Source: an uncultured Woeseiaceae bacterium
GTDB taxonomy: Bacteria > Pseudomonadota > Gammaproteobacteria > Steroidobacterales > Woeseiaceae
Assembly (NCBI GenBank): GCA_945787845.1
Contig: CALZJH010000002.1
Coordinates: forward strand, 186,001-250,000
Direction: 5' to 3'
DNA length: 64,000 nucleotides
The notes under the pieces were generated by a model. The model was given only the letters and a program-made list of their open reading frames with translations. It was not told the origin of the DNA and made no database searches. The position numbers and the translations under genes are program-made. Below, in pieces: positions 10,432 to 24,729 of this stretch (position 1 is its first letter; every line of letters starts with the position of its first letter).

Positions 10432-10634
10432 ACGATACGGCCTTTGGAGAGGTCGTACGGGGTGAGTTCCACGGTGACTTTGTCGCCCGTGAGAATACGA
10501 ATGTAGTTCTTGCGCATCTTCCCGGAAATATGTGCCGTGACCACGTGTCCGTTCTCGAGTTCAACTCGAAACGTCGTGTTAGGCAGCGTCTCCGTTACGA
10601 CGCCTTCCATCTGAATGGCTTCTTCTTTCGCCAA
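10416..10634 (-). CDS. infA: Translation initiation factor IF-1
   Basis: 72 aa, the exact family length, a single S1-type OB fold. It begins [13 protein letters not shown] and includes [23 protein letters not shown] and the ending [10 protein letters not shown]-1 binds the ribosomal A site during initiation. The position beside clpA and aat is the same as in E. coli. The stop lies 15 bases from the convergent clpA stop. Confidence 0.97.
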   Translation of the reverse strand: MAKEEAIQMEGVVTETLPNTTFRVELENGHVVTAHISGKMRKNYIRILTGDKVTVELTPYDLSKGRIVYRGR

Positions 10635-10719
10635 GGGACTGTCTTTCCTCTACTGCTAAAAGGCTGGCGAATTGTGCAGAAACGGTCCCGGTATTGCAAT
10701 GCGCAAGCACCGCGGGTGT

Positions 10720-11454
10720 TCACTTCGGCATCAATTCCGTAGCAGGTATTGGGGCGATCGGCCAGTTTTCAAACGGCGCCGGCGGATCGCACAGGTCGTC
10801 GAGCATCCCGATGAAGTCGGCCCGTGGAATGACGGACGCCCCCATTGACAGCAAATGGCTGGACTGCACCTGGCAGTCGATGACGCCCAGGGAACCGTCG
10901 TTCAACATGCGGTCCAGGACGAGCAGGGCGATCTTGGAGGCGTTCGCGCGCTTGCTGAACATCGACTCACCGAACAGGGCACGGCCGATGACGAGCCCGT
11001 ACAGGCCACCGATGAGCGTATTGTCCTGCCAGACCTCGATCGAGTGCGCCCAGCCCTCGAGATGCAGGCGCTCGTAGGCTGCAATCATGTCCTCGGTGAT
11101 CCACGTTCCCTGCTCATAGCGCCGCGGGCCCGCGCAGGTGCGAATGATATCCGCAAACGCGGTGTTGAAGCGCACTTCCGCGGTGGAGCGCCGCAGCTCG
11201 CGGCGCAGGCGGCGCGAGGTATGCAGGTCGCCTTTCCTGAAGACACAGCGCGGATCGGGGGACCACCAGAGGAGAGGTTGACCCTCGTCGTACCAGGGGA
11301 AAATGCCGCGTCGATAGGCCGCCAGCAGGCGTTCCGGGCTGAGGTCGCCGCCGGCGGCCAGCAGGCCGTCGGGCTCGCGCAACGCCGCAGTCACGGGCGG
11401 GAATGCCTCGGGCGGGTCAGCCGCGCTGAGCCAGACCACGCGCTTATTGCTCAT
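10720..11454 (-). CDS. aat: Leucyl/phenylalanyl-tRNA-protein transferase Aat
   Basis: 244-aa cytoplasmic enzyme that adds Leu or Phe from aminoacyl-tRNA to proteins with N-terminal Arg or Lys, making ClpS ligands. Family blocks are visible: FPPVTAALREPDGLLAAGGDLSPERLLAAYRRGIFPWY, LLWWSPDPRCVF, EGWAHSIEVWQD...LIGGLYGL and FGESMFSKRANASKIALL. It overlaps the upstream FemAB-like gene by 4 bases (ATGA), so the two are probably translated together. With clpS and clpA it completes the N-degron route in this window. Confidence 0.95.
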   Translation of the reverse strand: MSNKRVVWLSAADPPEAFPPVTAALREPDGLLAAGGDLSPERLLAAYRRGIFPWYDEGQPLLWWSPDPRCVFRKGDLHTSRRLRRELRRSTAEVRFNTAFADIIRTCAGPRRYEQGTWITEDMIAAYERLHLEGWAHSIEVWQDNTLIGGLYGLVIGRALFGESMFSKRANASKIALLVLDRMLNDGSLGVIDCQVQSSHLLSMGASVIPRADFIGMLDDLCDPPAPFENWPIAPIPATELMPK

Positions 11455-12584
11455 TCCTCGTCCTTGTAAGGCGTATGCCGGTCGACGGTCTCGATGTACC
11501 TGTCGATGTGCTGTCCTTCGGCATCGAGATACCGGCCGATGGCATCGGCAAATTCGGGATGAGCCAGCCAGTGTGCGGACCAGGTCGTCACGGGTGAGAA
11601 CCCGCGGCTGATCTTGTGTTCACCTTGCGTGCCGGGCTCAAAGAGCTGTTTTCCGGTCTCGATGCAGTATTCGATGCCCTGGTAATAGCAGGTTTCGAAA
11701 TGCAGCGCATCGAAGTGGCCGTCACTGCCCCAGTAGCGTCCGTACAGGGTTGTCGCGCTTTCGAAGAACACGGCAGCGGCCACCGGTTGATCGCCAAGTT
11801 CAGCCTGGATGACGAGTACGTTGTCGGGCAGGCGCGCGCTCAGGCCCTCGAAAAAGGCCTGGTTGAAGTAGGGCAGTGAGCCGCGCATCGTGAAGGTGCG
11901 CGCAATCAGTGCGTACACCACGGACCAGGTCTCAGAGTCGAGATCGGCGCCTCGCAGTCGCCTGAAACGAATGCCGTTTTCATAGACGCGGCGACGGTCG
12001 CGCCTGGCCTTCTTGCGCTTGGCCGACGTAAACGTCGCGAGGAAATCGTTGAAGCTCGTGTAGTCGCGGTTGTGCCAGTGAAACTGGCAGTCCTTGCGGA
12101 TCAGCAGGCCGCAGTCGTCGAACAGTTCAACCTCCCGCTCTTCGGGAAACAGGAAATGCACCGAGGAACATGCCGAGTCGTCGGCCAACTGCGTCGCGGC
12201 GGCGACCAGTGCTTTCGCCGCCGTCGTGTCCCGGTTGTCAGCCAGCAGGAGGCGAGTGCTTGGCGCCGGCGTGAACGGGACCGCCGAGACGAGTTTCGGG
12301 TAGTAGTCGAATCCCGCGCCCTCGTAGGCATGCGCCCAGGCCCAATCGAAGACGAACTCGCCCCAGGAGTGGCTCTTTTCGTAAAGCGGCATGGCGGCAC
12401 GCAGACGTCCACCGTCCTCGAGCGTCAGGTGCCGCGGCGTCCAGCCGGCATCCGGCGAGACGCTGCCGGTTTGCTCGGCAAGTTCCAGGAACGCATGGCT
12501 CAGAAATGGGAAATCCGCGCCGGCGAGCGCGTCCCAGTCCTCGCTGGCGATAGAGGAAATGCTGTTATGGACGGTGATTTTCAA
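11451..12584 (-). CDS. FemAB/GNAT-like protein of the COG3146 (DUF482) family
   Basis: 377 aa, soluble. Family signatures: an N-terminal DWDALAGADFPFLSHAFLELAEQTGS block, then AMPLYEKSHSWGEFVFDWAWAHAYE, and C-terminal VFFESATTLYGRYWGSDGHFDALHFETCYYQGIEYCIETG and EPGTQGEHKISRGF. Homologues are annotated as peptidoglycan biosynthesis or FemAB-like acyltransferases, but the substrate is not established. It is upstream of and overlaps aat, an aminoacyl-tRNA-dependent transferase of related fold, which makes an aminoacyl-tRNA-related role thinkable but unproven. Confidence 0.8.
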   Translation of the reverse strand: MKITVHNSISSIASEDWDALAGADFPFLSHAFLELAEQTGSVSPDAGWTPRHLTLEDGGRLRAAMPLYEKSHSWGEFVFDWAWAHAYEGAGFDYYPKLVSAVPFTPAPSTRLLLADNRDTTAAKALVAAATQLADDSACSSVHFLFPEEREVELFDDCGLLIRKDCQFHWHNRDYTSFNDFLATFTSAKRKKARRDRRRVYENGIRFRRLRGADLDSETWSVVYALIARTFTMRGSLPYFNQAFFEGLSARLPDNVLVIQAELGDQPVAAAVFFESATTLYGRYWGSDGHFDALHFETCYYQGIEYCIETGKQLFEPGTQGEHKISRGFSPVTTWSAHWLAHPEFADAIGRYLDAEGQHIDRYIETVDRHTPYKDEE

Positions 12585-12623
12585 TTAGGGCCTGTCAACA
12601 CTAATTGGATTATCACCACCGGC

Positions 12624-16097
<3,474 letters not shown>

Positions 16098-16120
16098 GCA
16101 GGCCCTGGCCTGACTCGAGG

Positions 16121-16795
16121 ATGACTGTGACTGGAAAGAAGATCTTGCTGTTAGCTGTCCTGGCATTCGCCGTGGCAGGCAACGCGGCTCACGCACAGGC
16201 GCGGGTAGATGAAGTAGGCGAGAAGCTCGTCAGTAATTTCATTACCGACGTCATTACCCTGCAGGGGCGCTTCGAGCAGTCCCTGGTCGACGCAGCCGGG
16301 GTAGTGGTTGAGCGCTCGAGCGGCACGCTGGAAATCGAACGCCCGGGCCGCTTTCACTGGGCGTACTCCGAGCCCTATGAGCAGCTGCTCGTGGCCGATG
16401 GACTCAATATCTGGAGCTACGATGTCGATCTTGCCCAGGTGACCGTCAAACCGCAGGCCGAGGCGCTGGCTAATACGCCTGCCTTGCTGCTCGGCGGTTC
16501 CGGCGAGGCCTTGTCGCAGTTCCGCTTTGACGGGTCTATGGTCGAGAACGGTACGACGTGGGTACGGATGATTCCCATCGATACGGCGAGTGGTTTCGAG
16601 CGTATGGAGCTGGGTTTCTCCGACGGCCAGCTGAGTCGCATGGTGTTCTTCGACAACCTGGACCAGAGAACACTGGTCGCGCTTTACGACGTGACCACCA
16701 ATGAACCCGTCGACAGCGAGCGCTTCGTCTTCACCGTCCCCGACGACGCGGACCTTGTAGGTGTGCCAGTCGTTGCCGATGAATTGTCTCCATGA
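16121..16795 (+). CDS. lolA: Outer-membrane lipoprotein carrier LolA
   Basis: 224 aa with a Sec signal peptide (ILLLAVLAFAVAGNAAHA, cleavage near residue 26). The mature protein shows the LolA pattern: TLQGRFEQSLVDAAG, SGTLEIERPGRFHWAYSEPYEQLLVADG, IWSYDVDLAQVTVKP and MELGFSDGQLSRMVFFDNLDQRT. It carries lipoproteins across the periplasm from LolCDE to LolB. It follows ftsK as in E. coli and overlaps the next gene by 4 bases (ATGA). Confidence 0.93.
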   Translation: MTVTGKKILLLAVLAFAVAGNAAHAQARVDEVGEKLVSNFITDVITLQGRFEQSLVDAAGVVVERSSGTLEIERPGRFHWAYSEPYEQLLVADGLNIWSYDVDLAQVTVKPQAEALANTPALLLGGSGEALSQFRFDGSMVENGTTWVRMIPIDTASGFERMELGFSDGQLSRMVFFDNLDQRTLVALYDVTTNEPVDSERFVFTVPDDADLVGVPVVADELSP

Positions 16796-17204
16796 TGCTA
16801 CCCCTTCGCCACGCCCGGCTGTGGCGAGTCCTGAGTATCCTGATCCTGACTAGCGTATTGCTGGCGACGCTGGCGCCGGCTCACTGGTTCTTCGATAGCA
16901 GCGACAGCTCGCTGACCTGGTTTCCACACGCCGACAAATGGTTGCACGCCGCCACGTTTGGGTTTCTCGTGCTGTGGTTTTGTGGTTTGTTCGATAAACA
17001 CAGCTATTGGCGAATCGCGGCCGCTCTCCTGTTGTTCGGCGTGTTCGTTGAGCTATGCCAGATCCAGGTCACCTATCGCACCGCAGAGTGGCAAGACATG
17101 CTGGCGAATACAGCCGGTATACTCGTGGGTCTTGCAGTCGCTGTTGCAGGGCTCGGTGGATGGGGCCTGCGCATCGAAGACTGGTACACAGACCGACATC
17201 AGTG

Positions 17205-17205
<1 letters not shown>
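16792..17205 (+). CDS. VanZ-like membrane protein
   Basis: 137 aa with about four membrane segments. The VanZ-family pattern is visible: [24 protein letters not shown] and [33 protein letters not shown]. VanZ-like proteins are poorly characterised; one confers low-level teicoplanin resistance. ATGA overlap with lolA and a TGATG junction with rarA place it in the same transcript. Confidence 0.8.
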
Positions 17206-19818
<2,613 letters not shown>

Positions 19819-19820
19819 AC

Positions 19821-19850
19821 AAAAAAAGGGGCCCGATTGGGCCCCTTTTT
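19821..19850. terminator. Bidirectional intrinsic terminator between serS and the yccA-like gene
   Basis: Stem GGGGCCC (19828-19834), loop GATT, stem GGGCCCC (19839-19845). It is flanked by an A-tract on the left and a T-tract on the right, so it can terminate serS on the plus strand and the convergent gene on the minus strand. Confidence 0.92.
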
Positions 19851-19870
19851 GATTGCTATGGCAGAGCGCG

Positions 19871-20560
19871 TCAGTCGCGGCTCATGAAGAACTGCAGGAT
19901 GTACCAGAACATCAGCGCGATCGACGCGAACAGGCCCATCGCCGCAGCGACGTACTTGTCTTGCGGGTAATGGTGCAGGATGTTCGAGGTGTCATACAAC
20001 ACGGCGGCGCCGGCGAAGCCAATCATTCCCAGTGAGAACCAGGTACCGAGCTGAAATCCGAAGATAACGGCTGAGACAATGCCGACAAGGGCGAGAATAC
20101 CGCCCCAGACCAGGATGCCGCGCAAGAAGGAAAAGTCCTTTCGCGTGATCATCGCGACAGCGATCAAGCCAACGCTACCCAGCACGGTTACCCCGGCTGC
20201 ACTCTCGATGATTGCCGGGTTCATCGCATAGGCGATTAGCAGAACCGGCGAGAAAATCAGAGCTTCAGCGAATACAAGCACCGCAAACCCGGCGTATTGC
20301 GCCGGCTTCGACTCCAGGCGATGGGCCATATGCGAAGCGCCCCAGCTCACCAGCATGAACGCACCGAGCGTCAGGAGCCACTGCGCGGTAAGAACAGGGT
20401 ACAACCGCACTGAAATCCCTGATGTCATCAGGTAAGCCGAAATACCGGCAAACGCCAGGATTGCGCCTACCACATGGGCGTAGGTCTTCCAGATAAACGC
20501 TGAGCGAGCCTCAACGTCCAGGCCCGACACCGGGGCGACGGAATTCAGATTGTCTTGCAT
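19871..20560 (-). CDS. Bax inhibitor-1 family membrane protein, YccA-like
   Basis: 229 aa with seven predicted membrane helices. BI-1 pattern: N-terminal FIWKTYAHVVGAILAFAGISAYL, GFAVLVFAEALIFSPVLLIA, the conserved GFQLGTWFSLGMIGFAGAAVLYDTSNILHHY and the C-terminal ALMFWYILQFFMSRD. In E. coli YccA modulates FtsH; BI-1 relatives are pH-sensitive calcium leak channels. A possible extended -10 (TGCTAGAAT on the minus strand, near 20594-20602) lies upstream. Confidence 0.87.
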   Translation of the reverse strand: MQDNLNSVAPVSGLDVEARSAFIWKTYAHVVGAILAFAGISAYLMTSGISVRLYPVLTAQWLLTLGAFMLVSWGASHMAHRLESKPAQYAGFAVLVFAEALIFSPVLLIAYAMNPAIIESAAGVTVLGSVGLIAVAMITRKDFSFLRGILVWGGILALVGIVSAVIFGFQLGTWFSLGMIGFAGAAVLYDTSNILHHYPQDKYVAAAMGLFASIALMFWYILQFFMSRD

Positions 20561-20647
20561 GCGAACAACTCCAATATGTTCAATGGTTGACGGATTCTAG
20601 CAAAAATCAAACGATGATCTGGTGACATATCTCTCGGAATCAAGCCC

Positions 20648-21307
20648 TCACCACGGGAGTCTATAGCCCTCGGCATGCCAGAATCCCCCGGAATTCTCGA
20701 TACTTAGTTCATCGATGCGCTCGATGAGACCGCGTGCCGAATCTTGCGGGGAAACACCATGCTGGTCAGTCATGTCGGTGGCGACGAGGCCCGGATGCAG
20801 CAGGGCGACGGCGATGCCGCGTGGCTTGAGTTCGTGCATCAGGTTGGTGCCGATCATGTTGACGGCGGTCTTCGACGCGCGATAGCCCCAGTTTCCGCCC
20901 GAGCCATTGTCTTCAATGGAGCCGACGCGGCTGGTGACAATGGCGACTTTTGAGCCCGTCTGGAGGTTGTCCGCCAGTGCTTCAGTCACGCGCAGTGGCC
21001 CGAGGGCGTTGACCTCGTATTGCAGGAGCATCTCCTGGTAGTCGAGATCGCCAAAGGTGTCGCGCCGCAGGATGCCGGCGTTGTTGATCAGGATGTCGAT
21101 GGGGTCGCTGCCAAGGCCGGCTTTCAGCTCCGCTACGGACGCGCCGTCGGCGACGTCGATGCCTTCAATGACCCGAATGCCGAGTTGCGCGAGTTCGTGG
21201 CTGGCCTGGCGGCACACGCCGATAACCGTATCGCCGCGATCATGAAGTTGTGTGACGAGCTGCAAACCGATGCCGCGGTTGCAGCCGGTGACAAGGACGG
21301 TAGCCAT
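20648..21307 (-). CDS. Short-chain dehydrogenase/reductase
   Basis: 219-aa classical SDR of the C-factor/sniffer-like type. Motifs: nucleotide-binding TGCNRGIG at residues 8-15, NNAGIL near 90, and the active-site YRASKTAVNM with Tyr and Lys (near 140). No membrane segment. Substrate unknown. It lies 27 bases downstream of tRNA-Ser on the same strand and may be read from the tRNA promoter. Confidence 0.82.
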   Translation of the reverse strand: MATVLVTGCNRGIGLQLVTQLHDRGDTVIGVCRQASHELAQLGIRVIEGIDVADGASVAELKAGLGSDPIDILINNAGILRRDTFGDLDYQEMLLQYEVNALGPLRVTEALADNLQTGSKVAIVTSRVGSIEDNGSGGNWGYRASKTAVNMIGTNLMHELKPRGIAVALLHPGLVATDMTDQHGVSPQDSARGLIERIDELSIENSGGFWHAEGYRLPW

Positions 21308-21334
21308 GTGATTTTCACCGAGATTCGAAGGAGT

Positions 21335-21425
21335 TGGCGGAGAGGGTGGGATTCGAACCCACGAAAGGCTACTAACCTTTGCTGGTTTTCAAGACCAGTG
21401 CATTCAACCGCTCTGCCACCTCTCC
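21335..21425 (-). tRNA. tRNA-Ser (anticodon UGA)
   Basis: 91 nt including an encoded CCA. On the minus strand the acceptor arms are GGAGAGG (21425-21419) and CCTCTCC (21345-21339), with discriminator G. The anticodon stem-loop CTGGTCTTGAAAACCAG gives anticodon TGA. There is a long class II variable arm and a T-loop GGTTCGAATCC. It decodes UCA-type serine codons. The yccA-near-tRNA-Ser(UGA) arrangement resembles that in E. coli. Confidence 0.97.
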
Positions 21426-21556
21426 GGCTGTGCGACGGCGCATTGTGCTGGTAGAGCCCTGACGATTCAAGCCCTTCAGCGCGATCCTTGCCGCGAAACA
21501 GAACCTGTTGCAGGATCGATGGTCTGAAAAGTGGGGTATGCCCGGGGCCATTAGTC

Positions 21557-22378
21557 ATGACGTTTCTAGAAACAATTCCTAAGATATTGATAATAATAGT
21601 ATTGATATCACCCGCTCTGGCGGATTCACCGCCCGAGCGCGATGCGGCCGCGTGGCACCAGTACGCCGTTGAGGCCCGGCAGGCCGGGAAGTACGATGAG
21701 GCGTTTCACGCGCTCGCAAGAGCTGAGGAGATGGCGTTTTCTCCGGTCCGCGTCAGCTTCGAGCGGGCTCGGCTGCATACGCTGACAGGGGATGGCGACA
21801 GGGCCGTGGACGAGCTGGAAGCCATTGCCGCGACGGGTTTCGGCGGCGTTGGGTTTATCAGGAACGACCCCATACTGAGTAAGCTGGAAGGCGACGGCCG
21901 ATATGACGCGGTCGTGGACGGCATGTCGAAGCTGGCGTATCCCTGCGAACATGACGCTGCCTTCAGGGAATTCGACTTCTGGATTGGTGACTGGGTCGTG
22001 CATGGCGCGGCCGGCGGGCTGGCAGGGACGAATTCGATTACCCGGGAGGAGCGGGGCTGTGTCCTGCTCGAGCATTGGGAAAACACGGCCGGTGGTACGG
22101 GCCAGAGCATTAATTACGTGGACAAGATGAGCGGCGACTGGGTCCAGATCTGGAATGCCGAGGGCGGCAGCCAGATCAACATTCGTGGCGGAATGACCGA
22201 CGAAGGCATGCGCTTAGTTGGTACACTCCACACTATAAGCAACGACACGACCCTGCCGTTTCGGGCGTTGTGGACGTTGCTCCCGGATGGACGGGTTCGG
22301 CAGCACTTCGAACAGTCCACCGACGATGGAGAGACCTGGACGACCTGGTTCGAAGGGTTCTATACAAGGAAAGAATGA
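21557..22378 (+). CDS. Secreted protein with TPR-like region and DUF1579-like domain
   Basis: 273 aa. The ATG at 21557 gives a clean Sec signal peptide (ETIPKILIIIVLISPALA, cleavage near residue 23). A helical TPR-like region follows (about 30-125, HQYAVEARQAGKYDEAFHALARAEE). The C-terminal half starts FREFDFWIGDWVVHG, a pattern typical of DUF1579-like lipocalin-type domains, and contains EHWENTAGGTGQSINYVD. The function is unknown; ligand binding in the periplasm is inferred. It is first of four genes linked by 4-base overlaps or short gaps. Confidence 0.7.
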   Translation: MTFLETIPKILIIIVLISPALADSPPERDAAAWHQYAVEARQAGKYDEAFHALARAEEMAFSPVRVSFERARLHTLTGDGDRAVDELEAIAATGFGGVGFIRNDPILSKLEGDGRYDAVVDGMSKLAYPCEHDAAFREFDFWIGDWVVHGAAGGLAGTNSITREERGCVLLEHWENTAGGTGQSINYVDKMSGDWVQIWNAEGGSQINIRGGMTDEGMRLVGTLHTISNDTTLPFRALWTLLPDGRVRQHFEQSTDDGETWTTWFEGFYTRKE

Positions 22379-22668
22379 AGTATTCGTCAACATATCGCGG
22401 CATGCCCGCAGGTAACCCGATCGCCAACGCACTGGTCGTCATCGTAGGCGCGCTGGCGATTGGCGTTTCGATCGTGCTCGGCTTTTTCGCATTCGTCGTG
22501 CTTGCCGGTATTGTGCTGGTGCTGGGAAGCATCATTGCGATCCGTGTCTGGTGGTTCAGTCGCCAGCTCCGCAAACAGGCAGGCGAGGAGCCGGCGTCGC
22601 AGAATCCTCCGCCCGGCGGCGTCATCGAAGGTGAATATCACGTGGTCAAAGGCGACAAAAACTCGTAA
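22375..22668 (+). CDS. Small two-helix membrane protein
   Basis: 97 aa. The start codon overlaps the previous stop (ATGA), which decides between this ATG and an upstream in-frame one. Two hydrophobic segments (about 20-45 and 45-65) are followed by a basic stretch and a C-terminal PPPGGVIEGEYHVVKGD motif. Similar short proteins with a C-terminal VIEGEY-type motif occur in proteobacteria, but no function is known to me. Confidence 0.65.
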   Translation: MKYSSTYRGMPAGNPIANALVVIVGALAIGVSIVLGFFAFVVLAGIVLVLGSIIAIRVWWFSRQLRKQAGEEPASQNPPPGGVIEGEYHVVKGDKNS

Positions 22669-22679
22669 AGTCGCTCTCC

Positions 22680-23261
22680 ATGCGAAAACCGATCTCCGAT
22701 ACAGAGCGCCGCAAACGCCGGCGTCGGCGGCGCATTCAGGTCGTCGTCATCTACACCGCGCTGGCGGTTGCTCTTGCCTGGTTCCTTGAGTCCCAGGCGA
22801 CGACCACGGTCATCTTCGTCAGGCATGCAGAGAAGGCGGAACTGCCGGCTGACGATCCGGGCCTCAGTCCGGCAGGCGAGCGACGCGTGGCGGAGCTGAC
22901 GCGGCAACTCGTCGATGCCGATGTTATCGCGGGCATCGATGCCGTTTACGCCACACCCTATCGACGTACTGAAGAAACGGCGCGACCCATTGCAGATGCC
23001 CTGGGTCTCCCGATTAACGCCTACGATGCCAACGATACCGAGGCGATCATGGAAAACATCGTCAGGGAGTACAAAGGCAAGATCATCCTCGTGGTCGGAC
23101 ACAGCAACACGGTGCCGGCCCTGATCGGCAATATGGGCGCCAGCAAGAGAGTCCCCGAGATAGCCGAGAACGAATACGACAATATTTACATTGTCACGAT
23201 TCCCTGGTTTGGCAAGACAAAGACGATTCGGCTGCGTTACGGCGAGCCGTACGTCCCGTGA
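22680..23261 (+). CDS. Membrane-anchored histidine phosphatase family protein
   Basis: 193 aa. A strongly basic N-terminus (RRKRRRRRR) and one membrane segment (about 20-37) place the catalytic domain in the periplasm. The phosphatase motif VIFVRHAEKAE is at about 44-54, the ERRVAELTRQL helix follows, and a second catalytic His is in LVVGHSNTVPAL (about 140). Substrate unknown. It overlaps yjbQ by 4 bases. Confidence 0.83.
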   Translation: MRKPISDTERRKRRRRRRIQVVVIYTALAVALAWFLESQATTTVIFVRHAEKAELPADDPGLSPAGERRVAELTRQLVDADVIAGIDAVYATPYRRTEETARPIADALGLPINAYDANDTEAIMENIVREYKGKIILVVGHSNTVPALIGNMGASKRVPEIAENEYDNIYIVTIPWFGKTKTIRLRYGEPYVP

Positions 23262-23674
23262 TCGCACAAACTGAAGTCCGTGTCTCAACCCGGGGACGTG
23301 GCACCTACGACCTGAGCCGCGACGTGCAGGCGGCAGTACGCCAGGCAGATATTCAAACCGGGCTCTGCCATGTCTTCGTTTGCCATACGAGTGCGTCGCT
23401 GATGTTATGCGAGAACGCAGACCCCAGCGTGATGCGCGATATGGAGGCCTTCATGGCTGCACAGGTGCCCGATGGTGACCCGATGTTCACGCACACGGCC
23501 GAAGGTCCGGACGACATGGCGGCGCACGTGCGCAGCGTGTTGACCGGGTCTGACCTGAATATCCCGGTACGCGATGGACAATGCGCGCTGGGAACCTGGC
23601 AGGGCGTCTTTCTTTGGGAACACCGGCATGCGCCTCACGAGAGGCGCATTATTGTAACGGTGCAGGGCGACTAG
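23258..23674 (+). CDS. yjbQ: YjbQ/UPF0047 family protein
   Basis: 138 aa, the full family length. Conserved blocks: GLCHVFVCHTSASLMLCENAD, HTAEGPDDMAAHVRSVLTGSDL and LGTWQGVFLWEHRHAPHERRI, which supply the conserved His and Glu residues. Members have weak thiamine-phosphate synthase activity; the physiological role is unclear. The start overlaps the phosphatase gene (ATGA-type), and the stop is shared base-for-base with the convergent peroxiredoxin (CTAG, 23671-23674). Confidence 0.9.
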   Translation: MIAQTEVRVSTRGRGTYDLSRDVQAAVRQADIQTGLCHVFVCHTSASLMLCENADPSVMRDMEAFMAAQVPDGDPMFTHTAEGPDDMAAHVRSVLTGSDLNIPVRDGQCALGTWQGVFLWEHRHAPHERRIIVTVQGD

Positions 23675-24147
23675 CTGTCCTGTCGTTTGCCGGCGGTCTC
23701 GCGCAGGACGACGGCCTTCTCGATGAACTCCTGGTGACGCCCGATACGTACATCGGCCATGACGGCGTCCTGTATCACCCGATCCGGGTTGATCAGGAAG
23801 GTCGCGCGTCGCACGCCGACACCAAACGGCCCGTCAACATCGTACATCTTGATGGCCACCTTTTCGGGATCGCTCAGCAGGACGAACGGCAGGTCGTGTT
23901 GCTCGCGAAAGCGCCGGTGGCTGTCCTCGTCCTGTGGGCTGATTCCGGCTACCTGCAATCCCACTGACTGTATGTCGTTGTGTATGTCGCGGATTGAACA
24001 GGCCTCTTTAGTGCACCCCGGCGTAAAGTCGGCCGGATAAAAATACAGGATAAGCGGCCCGTCCTTCAGCAGGTCGGAAAGGGACGTTTCGCCACCCTCG
24101 TCGTTGGGCAGCACAAATTCCGGCGCACGTGATCCTACTTCCAGCAT
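23671..24147 (-). CDS. Peroxiredoxin, Bcp/PrxQ type
   Basis: 158 aa. The ATG at 24147 (MLEVGSRAPEF) has a good ribosome binding site, GGAGATA, 5 bases upstream. Peroxidatic Cys lies in YPADFTPGCTKEACSIRD (C near 46), and the second Cys 5 residues later fits the PrxQ intramolecular disulfide. It reduces peroxides with thioredoxin; trxB is 10 kb away. It starts 2 bases after the acetyltransferase stop, so the two are co-transcribed. Confidence 0.92.
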   Translation of the reverse strand: MLEVGSRAPEFVLPNDEGGETSLSDLLKDGPLILYFYPADFTPGCTKEACSIRDIHNDIQSVGLQVAGISPQDEDSHRRFREQHDLPFVLLSDPEKVAIKMYDVDGPFGVGVRRATFLINPDRVIQDAVMADVRIGRHQEFIEKAVVLRETAGKRQDS

Positions 24148-24149
24148 GA

Positions 24150-24644
24150 TTATCTCCGCTTGGTTTGCTTGTTGAGCATGCTTTCCATTACGAGATAGCT
24201 CGGCCTGGTCATGCCGAGGGCCTCGTAGGTCTGTTGTGCACGCGTGTTGTTTTCCTCGACGTAGAGCCGCAGGCCGATAACGCCTGGCTCGGCGGCGGCC
24301 GTTGATTCTACATGCCGGTAGAGGGCCGTGAATACACCTTTGCGCCGCCATTCCGAGGGAACGTAGACGCTCTGGATCCACCAGATGTTGCCATTGCGCC
24401 AATCGCTCCACTCGTAGGTCACCATGAGTTGGCCGATGATTTCGCCGCCAGCCTCGGCCACCCAGTAGCGGCCCTTGGTGGCGTCCTCGAGCAGCGCCTG
24501 GACCCCCGGACCGATCAGGCCGGGATCCAGCATCTTCCCTTCGGTTTCTTCGGCCATCAGGGCGTTGAACCTGGCGAGAGTGCGTCCGTCGGCGGAACGG
24601 GCCTCGCGTATTTCGAAATCACGTGGACTATTGGCTCTGTGCAT
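24150..24644 (-). CDS. GNAT family N-acetyltransferase
   Basis: 164 aa. GNAT core: IIGQLMVTYEWSDWRNGNIWWIQSVYVPSEWRRKGVFTALYRHVE (acetyl-CoA loop around residues 98-105, here EWRRKGV) and the C-terminal GLRLYVEENNTRAQQTYEALGM, typical of the family. Substrate unknown. It sits directly upstream of the peroxiredoxin gene. Confidence 0.85.
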   Translation of the reverse strand: MHRANSPRDFEIREARSADGRTLARFNALMAEETEGKMLDPGLIGPGVQALLEDATKGRYWVAEAGGEIIGQLMVTYEWSDWRNGNIWWIQSVYVPSEWRRKGVFTALYRHVESTAAAEPGVIGLRLYVEENNTRAQQTYEALGMTRPSYLVMESMLNKQTKRR

Positions 24645-24729
24645 TGCCGCACTATGCCCGTAAACGCGACGATTTTCCTTCGGTATCTTCGTATGACAAT
24701 GCCGGGACGTTGCCGTATAAATCCAACCT

